From the NCBI RefSeq assembly GCF_000372725.1, contig NW_005200881.1, forward strand, positions 1,015,525 through 1,055,573: a stretch of DNA of 40,049 nucleotides, given 5' to 3'. Of the stretch, positions 19,972-29,744 are shown piece after piece (position 1 is the first letter of the stretch; every line of letters starts with the position of its first letter). Under the pieces are notes generated by a model. That model was not told where the DNA came from. It was given only the letters and a program-made list of their open reading frames with translations, and made no database searches. The stretch is from Emiliania huxleyi CCMP1516. Taxonomy: Eukaryota; Haptophyta; Isochrysidales; Noelaerhabdaceae. Made by a program: the position numbers and the translations under genes.

Positions 19972-22380
19972 ATGCTCCACCGCCTCGGCACCCGCCCGGT
20001 GACACGCCTCCTGCTCCTCAGCAGCCTTCGCGGGAGCAGCGTACGCGGAAGCCTGCGCACCGCCATGGCGATGCCTTCACCGCCAGTACTCCGCGTCACG
20101 ACAACCGAGGAAAGCAGCTCGGCCGCCGAGAGGCTGTGCGAGGCGCTCGGTTTCGCTACGCAGGTCACGCGCGAGGAGATCCACTCCTTTTACTGGTGGG
20201 AGGGCGCCGTGCAGAGCGAGCCCGAGGTGCGAGTCTCGTTTGAGACCTCGGAGCCGTTCGAGTCGGTCCTGCGGGCGGTGGAGGCAGCACACTCGTACGA
20301 CGTGCCAATGATCCTCGCCGACACGTCGGACAAGGGCGCCGCGCACTGGAAAGGCGTCATTCGGCCGCTGGACGGAGGCGCGAAGGCGACATCATCCGCC
20401 TCGCCGACGGCCGCCAGACACACGCGCGTACGAGAATACATGCGGCGCGCTGGGTGATAGGCGGGCGCGGCCCTAGCCGAGCGCCTTGCCGCCTCGCGCC
20501 TCGTCGCGTGTGCTCAGGCGCGCCTCTCTCTGACCGCTCTCAGGCGGCTCACAGACACCTCACAGGCCTCACGGGCTCCTCTCCGGGCCATCCAGAGGGC
20601 ACCCTCCCCGCACCGCGCAGGTGGCTCCGGACGGCTCAATCGCCGTCAAGACGGTCGCCTCCGCCAGGCTGGCCGTCGCGAGGGCTGCGGAGGAGGAGGG
20701 AGGAGGCGCGGTGGCGTGGTCTCCCGTCACGGGCAACGCGGCCTACCTCCGCTGGCTGGAGGAGGAGTGCGTCGCCGCGCCGCGCTTCGTCGTCGCTGCG
20801 GACGGGCACGCGGCGCCGTCCGCGCAGACCGCAAAGGACTTTCTCCTCTCGAGGCCAGGAGGCGCGTGCTTGTGGCGGCCTGTCTCGAGAGGCCACGTCC
20901 AGCGCCGTCCACGACACGTCCGCGACGTGTCCCGAAAGGCGCGTACACGACGGCGCGGACGAGCGGCGGCGGGAGGAGCGTTTTCGAGTGGGAGACACAC
21001 GTGGAGCGCGGTTAGCCGAGATGCGGCCCGAGATGCAGCCGAGATGCGCCCGAGAAAAAGGCCGAGATGTTGATCAGCCTCCCGCTGCGGACAGGAGCGC
21101 ACCGCGGCGTCGGTGGGCTCGATGATCGCTGCAGGCGGCGGCGGCGCGGCTGAGCTGCAGGCGGCGCTTGGCACGGCTGCAGGTGCCTGTCAGTAGGTTT
21201 GGGGCTCTGCACCCAGGAGCCACGCACTTGCGTCGAGCTGCCACATACCTGCCACCGCTGCGCTGTGCCCTCTGGCCGTCTGCTCGTCGCCCCAACGCCC
21301 CTTCCCCGCCATCGGAGCGCAGGCTTGCGGCCGCGACTCGACGCGGCGGTGGCGGCCGCGGTGCGAGAGTACATGCGAGAGTTCGGGCGGCGAGTGGGCG
21401 GTGCTGGCGAGCTCAAGCTGACTCTGGTGGTGAATTGGGGCGAGGCTGCAGAGGCGGCCAAGGAGGGTGCGGGTTGCGCGGAGGCGGCGCCGGACGGCTC
21501 GGTTTGCTGCCACGCCCCTGAACCTTCTCCGAACTTTCTCCGAACCGTCTCCGAACTTTCTCTGAACCTTCTCGTAGTTGCTCGGCTCGGTCGGCTGCCA
21601 CGTCGCCCCGCTGCCGCCCCTGCCCGACCCGCCGATCCGGGCAGAGGTGCGAGGGGCGCCGCGCGCGAACGCGGCGGCGAAGGAGTCGCGTTGGGCCGCA
21701 GGAATAAGCGTTGTGGAGCGCGCCGCCATCACGGCGGTTGCGTCCGTGAGCAGGATTCGAGCTGGGTGGCGGACCGCGCTCCGCTCGAGGCGCTGATGCG
21801 GTCGGCGGAGGTCGGCCCGATCAACGAGCTGCTCCTCGCGACGGAGAGCGGCGGGCCGCTCGAGGGCTGGCAGACCTCTCGGCTGCGAGCGGGGTCGCTT
21901 CACGGCTCCAGCTGTGAACAGGCGAGCTGCTCGAGGGCTCGCAGACCAACTTTTACGCGATCGTCGACGGCGCGGTGCACACGGCGGGGGAGGGCATCCT
22001 CGAGGGCACGGTGCGGCGGCTGCTGCTCGAGGTGTGCGGGCGGGAGGGGACGCCCGTGGTGCTCTCTCCGCCTCGGCTCGCCGACGCAGGCCGGTGGGAG
22101 GGCGCCCTGATCTCGTCCACCTCGCGGCTGCTGCTGCCGGTCGACGAAGCTGTGCATGCCTGCCGAGCTGTGTGAGCAGCGCCGCTTCACGGCTGTTTGT
22201 GTGTCACAGGTCGACGAGTTGTACGTGCCGCCCGACGGCGAGCCGAGCGGCGAGGCCGACCGCGTCGCCGTGTTTGCAAACGGGCCCGGCTCGCTCGCCG
22301 CGCGGCTGCAGGCGCTCGTCGCCGCCGAGGTGGAGGCGCACAGCACCGAGATCGGGCTGCCGGCCGCGTTGGCGACGTGA
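19972..22380 (+). CDS. CutA-like domain fused to a class IV (fold type IV) aminotransferase, multi-exon
   Basis: The ATG at 19972 opens an Arg/Leu-rich leader that could target an organelle. Exon 1 contains a CutA1 core: HSFYWWEGAVQSEPEVRVSF, FESVLRAVEAAHSYDVPMIL. After an intron ending at CAG near 20622, the CutA end PVTGNAAYLRWLEEEC follows in the same exon as RFVVAADGHAAPSAQTAKDF, which starts the aminotransferase. Later pieces are GAYTTARTSGGGRSVFEWET (about 20938-21010), LKLTLVVNWGEA, PPIRAEVRGAPRANAAAK (the Lys is a candidate PLP lysine), WVADRAPLEALMR, LLEGSQTNFYAIVDGAVHT, GILEGTVRRLLLEVC, WEGALISSTSRLLLPV and FANGPGSLAARLQALVAAEV. The order matches plant D-amino-acid/branched-chain-type aminotransferases. 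Several exon edges are unclear. CutA proteins are small trimers linked to metal tolerance; what the domain does here is unknown. Confidence 0.72.
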
Positions 22381-22676
22381 GTCTGCAGTCTCGTGAGAGT
22401 GTGTTTTCGCTCTCCACACGACACCGCGCCACGACAACACGAGCAACAGCAAGTAGTTTCGCCCCCTGCCTGCGGTGCGCGCACGCGTATTCATGAGAGG
22501 GGAAGCGGCGTGCCGGTGGAGGCACGTCCGGGTTTTGGAAGTAAAGATATTTTACTTTTGAGTGACCCCTCTCTCCATCGCATATCGCAGGTTAATTGTC
22601 TTGTGGTATGTAACCAGGTTAATTTGTTTCGAATAAAGGTTAAAGCCTCTGATCTCATGCAACGCGCCGTCTGATC
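22381..22676. other. intergenic, no gene recognised
   Basis: Lies between the convergent 3' ends of the aminotransferase (plus) and the Gly-rich membrane protein (minus). AT-richer at 22540-22660; no motif recognised. Confidence 0.5.
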
Positions 22677-23111
22677 TCAAGAGCCGCCCATTTTCTGCCT
22701 TCGGCGCCGCAGTTCAGTCGGGATAGGGGCGCCAGGCAGCGCCAGCGCTAGCCGTCGTTCCCGGCGAGGAGCAGAGGAGAGCTCACGTCGCCACTGCTTG
22801 ACTGCGTCGTACGAGGTCGCAGCCCGCGCGCCGAGGTCTTGAAGGGACGGAAGGACCGGAGGCTCCATTGGCACCGGCACGCCGAGGCCGCGCACAGAGC
22901 CACGGCCAGCACCCCACACGAGCCCGCCGCCCATGCCAATGCCGACGACGACCCCGACCCCGCCACCGGCGCCGGCGAGAATGCCGCCCGGGAAGGTGAG
23001 GCCGACGCCGACGCCGTAGAACGGCCCGAGCACGCAACCTATCCCGTAGAGCCAGCCGATCCCGCCTGCCAAAGCCCAGGCCTGCGGGTCCGACCGCTTG
23101 ACGGCGCGCAT
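22677..23111 (-). CDS. small Gly-rich membrane protein, 144 aa
   Basis: From the ATG at 23111 the protein opens with a basic stretch (MRAVKRSDPQAW), then three hydrophobic Gly-rich segments: ALAGGIGWLYGIGCVLG, YGVGVGLTFPGGILAG and GGVGVVVGIGMGGGLVWG. A charged tail with RAATSYDAVKQWRRELS follows. The Gly-Val/Ile-Gly pattern recalls the plant cadmium-induced protein AS8 family of organelle membrane proteins; I hold that only as a resemblance. No intron is needed. Confidence 0.6.
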   Translation of the reverse strand: MRAVKRSDPQAWALAGGIGWLYGIGCVLGPFYGVGVGLTFPGGILAGAGGGVGVVVGIGMGGGLVWGAGRGSVRGLGVPVPMEPPVLPSLQDLGARAATSYDAVKQWRRELSSAPRRERRLALALPGAPIPTELRRRRQKMGGS

Positions 23112-23589
23112 TCACAATGGATAGCGCGGAGCGCGCAGCTGACGCGCTTCAAGAAAAGAATTTTGCGCAGCGAAGAATTTTAGTGGACGACCGGCCAGCG
23201 TCAGTCCCGAGATGCCGGCGCCGCAGATTGCGATGCTTGGCGTAGCGCCGGCACCGAAGGCTGTATGCGGTGGCTGGCGCCCTCAAGGAGCAGCCGCAAG
23301 CGCAACCGGCGCCGCCGCTCACGCATCAACGCGAGGAGCGCCGCGGTCAACGCGATCGCGGCGCGGCGCATATTGCTCTCAATGCCGAGCGGTCGGAGGA
23401 TGTGGCGGTGGACAGCACGGACCGGCGGGCCAAGCGCTATTCGCGGTCGGAGGATGCACGCTCATGCACGACGAAGGCAAGTGTCTGCGTGCATCCGCAC
23501 GCTGTTCGGCGGAGTCACGTCACCTTTGCTGGCACGACGCTCTTGCACTAGCTCTACGATGACTCTGACACACGCCTGCGCAAGGCCTC
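23112..23589. other. intergenic, no gene recognised
   Basis: Open frames exist on the plus strand (for example from 23212, 116 aa, and 23265, 124 aa), but they are rich in Arg/Ala without motifs and look like by-products of GC-rich DNA. The 5' flank of the minus-strand membrane protein lies here. Confidence 0.45.
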
Positions 23590-23597
23590 GGGCTAGT

Positions 23598-24544
23598 CTG
23601 AGGGAGGGTGTAGAGGATGTAGAGTGTAGAGCGCTGTAGAGCTGTAGAGCTGTAGAGCGCTCTGGAGCGCTGTAGAGCTGTAGAGCTCTACATCCGCCGC
23701 GCGGGACAGAGCGATGCAGATGTAGAGCGATGTAGAGGGTGAAATCTCTACAACAAACTCTACATCATAAGCGGCGAACGAGGCACGGTCGCTCTCCGAC
23801 ATGAGGCGCGTTGCACTTGCCAGTGCTGCCCTGGCCTTCTGTCTGCCCGCCCAATGGGTGGCAGTTGCCTCTGCTGCTGTGGCATGCCTCACGGCTGCGA
23901 CTGGCCGGCGCCTCGGCGCGTCAGCTCGGCTCGGCGTACGGCGATCGTGGCCAGCGCAACTCGCCTGGACTCAACGCTCAGCCAGGAGCTCCCGCACGCG
24001 CTGGCGCGAGTCATGGCGCATGCAACGCGTCTGAATGCTCGCCTCGCCTCGCGCAAATGCGACCGTCCTCGCAGCCGACAGTCCACCGCCTGCTAAAGAA
24101 GCACTGCGACGAATGCGGCACCGGCGACGCATGGCAGGCTGGTCATGACGCAGTTATAGGGTGTTGTGTGCCGTCAGAGTGACTCTCTGTGTGTCAGGGA
24201 TAGTCAGGGCCGTCCACCAGAGCTCCAGTAAGCTCGGAGACACCCCATTAGTGCGGCTCGACCTCTTTGAGTCACTGCCTCCCCGGCGGTTTTGCTGTAG
24301 AGCCTCTACAACAAACTCTACAGCAAAATCGCGCTCTACATCGCTCTACATCTGCATCGCTCTGTCCCGCGCCGAATGTAGAGCTCTACAGCTCTACAGC
24401 GCCCCAGAGCGCTCTACATCTCTACAGCTCTACAGCGCTCTACACTCTTCGGCACCGGGCACCGCCTCGGTATACAAAATGCGCCTGCGGGCGGACCCTT
24501 ACAGATCACAGATCACAGATCACATCCTCTACACCCTCCCTCAG
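23598..24544. mobile_element. non-autonomous TIR transposon, 947 bp, 8-bp target duplication
   Basis: The left end begins CTGAGGGAGGGTGTAGAGGA and the right end is its exact reverse complement for 23 bp. Both ends are flanked by GGGCTAGT (23590-23597 and 24545-24552), a perfect 8-bp target-site duplication. Inside the tips the arms (about 23598-23770 and 24293-24544) continue as imperfect inverted repeats made of TGTAGAGC/GCTCTACA units; the right arm has an extra segment with GATCTGT triplications. The middle (23834-24038) matches 14056-14264 at the RCC1 locus. No transposase is present. An 8-bp duplication is what hAT and P-type elements make, but the ends do not show a standard hAT CAGGG start, so the superfamily stays open. 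Confidence 0.88.
23801..24096 (+). pseudogene. captured signal-peptide-like coding fragment inside the transposon
   Basis: From the ATG at 23801 the frame reads MRRVALASAALAFCLPAQWV and AVASAAVACLTA, a strong secretory leader. After GASARLGV a 2-bp difference from the 14-kb copy shifts the frame. The other frame then continues as the shared sequence ATRLDSTLSQELPHALA and RLNARLAS. It looks like a piece of a host gene carried by the element, not a working gene. Confidence 0.55.
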
Positions 24545-24552
24545 GGGCTAGT

Positions 24553-24848
24553 TCCATTTCGGTAACGTCACATCGTGCAGCCGAGATTTCAACCTTTTGG
24601 GACCCCCCCCCCCCGAAGCGTGGGTACCCACGATGCGCGGAATCTCGCGGACGCCGCCTAATGCCGCAACTAACTGTGGCAGCATCAGGTCTCAAGGCCA
24701 GTCGCTTCCGCGATGTAGCCCGCGACGGTAGTGTTGCCGTAAGGAAGGGAGGAAGAATTCAACGAAGAAAGGGGGAAAAGCATGCAATACCTCTCTCGAA
24801 AAAGAATTTAAACAAAAGAACTCCGAAAAAGAAGAAAAAAAAAACAAA
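24553..24848. other. intergenic, no gene recognised
   Basis: Contains a C(10) run at 24604 and an A-rich stretch at 24800-24848 directly before the next ATG. No gene or repeat recognised. Confidence 0.5.
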
Positions 24849-25396
24849 ATGGACTTCAGCTGGCTGGCCGGCTTGATGCCGTCGGCATCAAACGACGAGC
24901 AGCACAGTCCACAAACAGCATGCAAGTGAGAATACGCAGCGGCATGTCGCGGTGCAGCAGCAGTGAGTGCTCGTCGCTCGGAGCCTCCTCGCCGACCTCG
25001 GTGTGCTCGGTCGACGAGGAGGATCTGCCAACCTTCCTCCTCTCCAACCTGGCGGTCGCTCATCCAGAGACGCCGATCCGGCGGCCCCGAGTGATCCGCC
25101 CCCCGCCAGTGGAGCCGCGTCGACCTACGCTAACAACACGGATGACCTTCCAGCAGCGACTTCGCGAGTGCCCCACCCAGACGATCGTCACTGCCCTTGA
25201 CGCCACAGGAGTCTCAACCGATGGCAGCATCTCCGAGCGACTTCGCCGGCTGACCTGGTGCTTTAAGCTCTACGAGCCACGAGACGTGATGGAGAGGTGG
25301 TCGGTGGAGACGCTCCGCGTGGTGGCAGGGATGGCAGAGGCGGACAAGGCATCGTGCATAAGCAGTTTGCTGGGGCAATTCTTCTCCTTTGACTGA
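24849..25396 (+). CDS. hypothetical protein, about 160-170 aa
   Basis: I do not recognise the family. The main frame runs to the stop at 25394-25396 and contains an acidic/Ser-rich N-terminal part (SSPTSVCSVDEEDLPTFLLS), a basic Pro-rich linker (PIRRPRVIRPPPVEPRRP) and a helical C-terminal half with TIVTALDATGVSTDGSISER, LRRLTWCFKLYEP and GMAEADKASCISSLLGQF. The start is uncertain. ATG 24920 opens the frame directly. Alternatively ATG 24849 opens a 25-codon exon (MDFSWLAGLMPSASNDEQHS) that joins in phase through a GTGAGA donor at 24926 and a CAG acceptor at 24957 or 24960, but that intron would be only 32-35 nt. An A-rich leader precedes 24849. Confidence 0.6.
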
Positions 25397-26029
25397 GGGC
25401 AGGCCGGCCCCTCCTCGGCCAGAACTTGCTTTCTCGCAATGCTCGGGATTAAAGCAGCCCACGCCTATCCGTAAAGAGCCTACCGACGAGCGGCGCCATC
25501 CCGCCACCAGGGCGCTACGAACCACCGATCCTGCCCTACTGCCGAGGGATTGCGTGCAGGGCAGGCGGTGGCGCCTCTGGTGCGAACTACCACCGGCGAG
25601 TCGGGAGGGCCCGACAGTTAGTAAGTTAGGGGTCGGGGAGCGAGAGAGTAGGACCCTCCGGGCACATGGGGCCTGGGGAGGGAGGGCGCAGCCGACTGGG
25701 CTAGAGGCGCGAGGGGCGAGAGGCGGGCAGACGCTGCGGTAGCAGCTAGTGCACACTCTAGTTACCGTAGCTGGTAGTATGTGTGGAGAGAGGGCTCGCG
25801 CTTTAGGGCTCTCTCGTGGAGTGTGCCACGTGATACTGTCGAGTGTGCGGCCTGTCACCCACAGATACCAAGCTCTCAAGATCGCACAATCGAGGGCGGA
25901 GACATGCCCCGCCCCCGCCCCCCAAGCCCCCTTCCCCGCTGCCGATTGCGGAACCGGCAGGATTGGGCAAGAACGTACGCGCGGCGCAGCATCAAACAAA
26001 GCAGCGAGCGGCGCCTTTCTAAACGCGCC
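25397..26029. other. long stretch without a recognised gene
   Basis: Lies between the convergent 3' ends of the hypothetical gene and the SPX-RING gene. The sequence from about 25440 to 25740 has many short self-complementary blocks (for example GGAGGGCCCGAC and GTCGGGGAG) and could fold, but I find no tRNA, snRNA or SRP RNA signature. Overlapping open frames on both strands carry no motifs. Confidence 0.4.
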
Positions 26030-26818
26030 TCAGGCCTCCGCGGGCGGCGACAGCAGCCGGGGCGAGCGACGCGGGGGCGCGGTGAGCGGCTTGGCCGGTG
26101 ACCGCACACGGCGCCGACAGATCGGGCACCGAACCGCCTCCTCCGCCTCCGCCGCCGCTCCTGCGATGCGGGCAAAGCAAGGCGCGCACATGGCGTGCCC
26201 GCACTCTGCTGGCGCGACGGGGGCGAGGCTGGCCGGGTCGAGGGCCTGGGGGGGAGGCGGGGCAGGTGAGGGGGGGAGTGACTGAGCCAGGAAGAGAGAG
26301 CGGTAGCGGCAGCGGTGGCGGTGAAAGGCGCGCTCCTCGAGGCAGACAGGGCAACTTGGCCTCTTGTCGGTGGAGAAGATCATCTCGAGCTGCGAGCGCA
26401 GGAAGCCGCGCGTGAAGGCGTAGTCGAGGACCGGCCGCAGGCGCAGGTCTCCCTCCCCCTTCAGCTTGTTGACCTTCTTCACAATCTTGCGCACTCCCGT
26501 CCGCGTCAGCTCTGCCCAAGCGTGCAGCGCCTGCGCCCGCTCGCTGAGGGCGGGGTCGTCCTCACCGCGGAGTGTCAGCACCGTGCGCACCGCCGTCTTC
26601 CACTGACGGTCAAGCCGCGCGAGCCAGCCCGATACAAAGGACCAAAACGCCAGATCGATATCCCCGCTTCTAGGCACGCTGCCGCCGCCCTCCGCAAGGA
26701 AGCCGGACGCGCCCATGCGCAGAATTTTAAGCTTCTTTTTGAATTGGCGGTAGGGAAGCGCCGGCACCGGCGCCCCGATCTCCTCGTAGAGGCCGTCTGA
26801 GGTCTTGCCGAACTTCAT
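26030..26818 (-). CDS. SPX-RING E3 ubiquitin ligase (NLA-like), 262 aa
   Basis: The single-exon frame starts MKFGKTSDGLYEEIG, the invariant MKFGK opening of SPX domains, followed by LPYRQFKKKLKIL. The inositol-polyphosphate-binding helix is seen in GVRKIVKKVNKLKG, with three of its key lysines. A C-terminal RING follows: CPVCLEER, a longer than usual loop with a Pro run, then CGHAMCAPCF and CPICRRRV, so the zinc ligands are complete. This is the domain order of plant NLA proteins, which ubiquitinate phosphate and nitrate transporters in response to phosphate status. A similar role in nutrient sensing is a reasonable inference. At 262 aa it is shorter than plant NLA (about 330), mainly in the linker. 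Confidence 0.88.
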   Translation of the reverse strand: MKFGKTSDGLYEEIGAPVPALPYRQFKKKLKILRMGASGFLAEGGGSVPRSGDIDLAFWSFVSGWLARLDRQWKTAVRTVLTLRGEDDPALSERAQALHAWAELTRTGVRKIVKKVNKLKGEGDLRLRPVLDYAFTRGFLRSQLEMIFSTDKRPSCPVCLEERAFHRHRCRYRSLFLAQSLPPSPAPPPPQALDPASLAPVAPAECGHAMCAPCFARIAGAAAEAEEAVRCPICRRRVRSPAKPLTAPPRRSPRLLSPPAEA

Positions 26819-26899
26819 TTCAGGTCTTGCCGTCCGAGGTTTGCCGTCGACATCGATGGCGCGAATCCGCTGCAGAGCTGTGGCCCAATTCGAGGGCGG

Positions 26900-27947
26900 A
26901 AACGCGGCGTGAAATCAGGCCGTCGGAGATGGGAGATCCACCAGCTGGTATACCCGCTTTGCCGACAACGAGTGTTCGTCTGTCGACATCACCCAAGGTC
27001 TGGTCACGAACTCGGAATTCATCTCGGCGCTTGCGCATGCGGCACTTGAGGGCGTGCCGGCGACGGACGAGCCGCCCGGTCGGTCGGTCTCACCATCAGT
27101 AAGGAGTACGTACGCGCCGAAGAATGCGGTCCTCAAGGGGCCTGCCTCTACTACTCTGCCGACCCGATCGACGCGCTGACTATTACTTGGCGGGAGAACG
27201 CACAGACGGGTAGCGTGAGCGCGCACTCGCCCTCACCAAAGATGGGCGTTGCGCTCGCGACCGACTTTATCCGCCGCACCGAGAACGAGGACACGGGCAT
27301 GCAAGACGCGTTCGACTACGCCGAGCACGCTAGAAAGATCCTCGACGTCTCCTCGTGGAAGGTTCTCATCGCCCACCGTAGGCGTCCGACTAGTGTGCTC
27401 CCACTGCCCAACTCACCGCAGCCCACCGTACGCGCAGACCGTTGGCGGCGGCGAGGGCTACAAGCTGATCGAGTATGCGGGGTGGCCGCTGCACTACGGC
27501 GCAGTCAGCCTTCAGATCCTGGAGGGCATCTACGAGAACATGCCCGGAGGGCGGACGGCCGTGACGAAGCTCACGCCCACCTTCCAGCACACCGATCACG
27601 TCCCCACCGGCACAAACATCTGCATCCACCCACACGGCGGCGCCTCCCCCGTGACCGAGGGGCCGAACGCCAAGTGTGCGCCCGCGGGCTCGTGCCTGCA
27701 GCTCAAGGTCTCGCCGGCGCCGTTCAAGATTGTGGAGCACGAGTGGACCACCACGAGCTACTACGCCTTCGTCGGCCTCATCGGCGGCTACATCGGCCTG
27801 ATTGTCCTCATCCTCAAGTACCTCCACGCCCTGACGCTGGCCGTCGGAGAAGCGACGCGCTGCTACCTGTGTGCGCCCCTCGAAGAGGACGGCGAGCCAC
27901 CCGCCCGCTCCATTGGCGATAAGGTCATCCTTGTGGCGGCACCATGA
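26900..27947 (+). CDS. putative single-pass membrane protein with Cys-containing ectodomain
   Basis: Family not recognised. Three coding-like blocks follow each other: SWYTRFADNECSSVDITQGL to TDEPPGRSV (about 26943-27090), then LTISKEYVRAEECGPQGACL to FDYAEHARKILDVSSWK (about 27090-27362), then YKLIEYAGWPLHYGAVSLQI to the stop at 27945-27947. The last block has conserved-looking Cys (NICIHPHGG, KCAPAGSCLQLKV) and ends with one membrane helix (FVGLIGGYIGLIVLILKYL) and a short cytosolic tail. The GGYIGL helix at the C-terminus recalls DEG/ENaC-type channels, but no other channel motif was found. Blocks 1 and 2 are out of frame across a GGTC triple repeat at 27080-27091, so an indel or intron lies there. 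Blocks 2 and 3 are separated by an intron near 27363-27420. Confidence 0.5.
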
Positions 27948-28375
27948 GGCATGAAGACGGAATGTGGGAAGGAACACGCACTCACTTTTGAACTTTTTAG
28001 GGCAGGAGATGAGAGATAGAGAGCGTGCAGCTCGCGCTGCTGTGTGCAGAGCCGAGCCTTGCCTTGAGTTGTACTCTGGGTGGGGGATCCGAGACGCGGG
28101 CGCGGGGGGGGTGACATGCTCGAGGGGGGGGGTTGAACCGGTTGTGTGCGGTGGAGTGTGCAGTTCCGAGTTCGTTGCATCTCTCAACTCTCATTCTCCG
28201 TCATTGTAAGCTGTAATAAAAGGGTATTGGTAATTGGTTCCATGCATACACACACGGGGTCCGCTTTAACCTTTCTGTAAAGTACTCCAATTGAGGACGT
28301 TTGTCGAGTTTCAAGATGCGTGCACGTGCACGTGCGCACGCGGCACGGGGCCCCGAGCCCAACCGCCAACCCGTG
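27948..28375. other. intergenic between convergent genes
   Basis: Holds the 3' flanks of the membrane protein (plus) and the Pro-rich protein (minus). G-runs at 28104-28132. AATAAA lies at 28215-28220, a possible poly(A) signal. A palindromic GTGCACGTGCACGTGCGCAC tract lies near 28319. No gene seen. Confidence 0.45.
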
Positions 28376-28722
28376 TCACGTGACTTCACGCTCCCACATC
28401 CCGACGGAGGACTCTGCGTCTGCGGCCATGTCTGACCAGTCCTCTGCCCGCGCAAGCGAGTACACCCGCAGATGGGCATGCCTCCTTCGGCGCAGGAGGC
28501 GGGAGGCCACCTGCACGACGAGGAGGGCCGCGGCGAAGACGAGGATTGTCGCGACCCCGAGCACCACCTTTCGCTGCACCTTCCTCTGAAGCGCCTGCCT
28601 CTCGCCCTGCTTCTGAAGGGCGCCTTTCTGCGCGGCCGCCTGCTGATCGATCGGCCGCCGCAGCAGGGGTGGAACCGCAGGGTCGCACCAGCGCGCATGT
28701 AGCCAGCAGAGGCGCGAGGGCG

Positions 28723-28795
<73 letters not shown>

Positions 28796-28867
28796 AGGCG
28801 GGCTCGGCGGCGGAGGCGGGCTCGGCGGCGGCGGAGGCGGGCTGGGTGGCGGCGGCGGAGGTAGGCT

Positions 28868-28903
<36 letters not shown>

Positions 28904-29113
28904 AGACGGTGGCGGCAGCGGCGGACGCGGAGAATGCGAGCGCAGCGCCGAGAATAGGTCGTGCACGTGGTGGCGCGTCTGGCTGCTCTCGACGTTGAGT
29001 ATGACGAGCAACAGGACGCCGAGCATTGCCGCTCCAAAGCACTTGGTGTAGCGTTCTTGCCGACCCTTCTCGGCCTGCGATCTGTACATATCGATCAGCT
29101 TGGTGGATACCAT
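28376..29113 (-). CDS. Pro-rich protein with two membrane helices, 245 aa
   Basis: Starts MVSTKLIDMYRSQAEKGRQE, then a helix (FGAAMLGVLLLVILNV), then about 65 residues of PPSPPPPP repeats encoded by GGC/GGA-type repeats (28727-28905 on the plus strand). A Cys-containing segment (LCWLHARWCDP), a Lys/Gln-rich helix and a second membrane segment (VVLGVATILVFAAALLVVQV) follow, with a basic tail. The Pro-rich part resembles wall or extracellular-matrix proteins of algae such as pherophorins. No enzyme motif is present. The frame stays open upstream to 29545, but that part overlaps dispersed repeats, so I chose the ATG at 29113. Confidence 0.65.
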
Positions 29114-29400
29114 GTTGCGTCGCGACGCAGTGCCACGCCTTTCGGCGATGGGCGAAAGGCAGCTCACGCTGGGCTCACACAAGGGACACCCTTTGCCGAA
29201 GGACCAGCGCAAAACTCGATCGACCTTTCGCTCGGTCTGTCGTCGGCGTCTGGGAAGGGAAGAAATGGTGCGTCCAGTCCCTCCCCGAAGCCTAATCAGG
29301 CGGCCCCCCCGCGCCCATTCTGGCCTCGCTCGCGGATTTTCTTGTCGCGCGCATATTCTTGCCGCGTTCACGCAAAAACAGCCCTTCTCAGTAAACGCCT
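29114..29400. other. intergenic, no gene recognised
   Basis: 5' flank of the Pro-rich protein gene. No motif or repeat identified before the element starting near 29398. Confidence 0.4.
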
Positions 29401-29575
29401 GGCGAGTAGAGGCCCCGCCCACCCAGGGTACCCCTCTCTCTCGAGGGCGCCGTCCACCGGGGCTCTGCTCCAAGAGACCTAAAGAAAGAAAGAAAACAGA
29501 CAACCCAAGGGAGGGATGGGAGGACGGCACGCCGCCCACACACACAGGGATTTTAAGGAGAGGTGTGTGGTGCGC
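29398..29575. repeat. composite dispersed repeat
   Basis: Positions 29398-29480 are the reverse complement of the repeat at 19868-19965. Directly joined at 29480 is a GAAA-linked copy (AAAGAAAGAAAACAGACAAC, then CCAAGGGAGGGATGGGAGGA, CGGCACGCCGCC, CACAGGGATTTTAAGGAG) nearly identical to 19347-19440. The same two modules are 416 bp apart at 19 kb, so they may be parts of one longer element. Confidence 0.7.
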
Positions 29576-29744
29576 TATCCGTCGCCCACCCTAGGGAGTC
29601 TGCCTCTTCCTATCTCTCTTCGCAGTCTCGTTGCTCTACAGTACCCGGGTACGAATGGACGCCGTTTCTCGCCGCATTCACTCTGCGTCTTGCCGCAGTC
29701 GCTCTTGCCCACCGCCTCTCGCCTGCCGGTGTTTGCCGCGCGTA

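Noticed and set aside
23598..24544. Foldback structure as a cloning or assembly artefact
   Set aside because: The exact 8-bp duplication outside exact inverted ends is the mark of a transposition event and would not arise from a hairpin artefact.
25440..25740. Possible structured RNA gene
   Set aside because: There is some self-complementarity, but no tRNA arm set, snRNA or SRP signature and no Pol III B box; GC-rich DNA folds easily by chance.
27390..28187. 265-codon minus-strand frame
   Set aside because: Opposite the membrane-protein exon with a clear C-terminal helix; it carries only low-complexity sequence.
28727..28905. GGC-rich tandem repeat as a separate satellite
   Set aside because: It is the coding part for the PPSPPPP segment of the minus-strand protein, so not an independent element.
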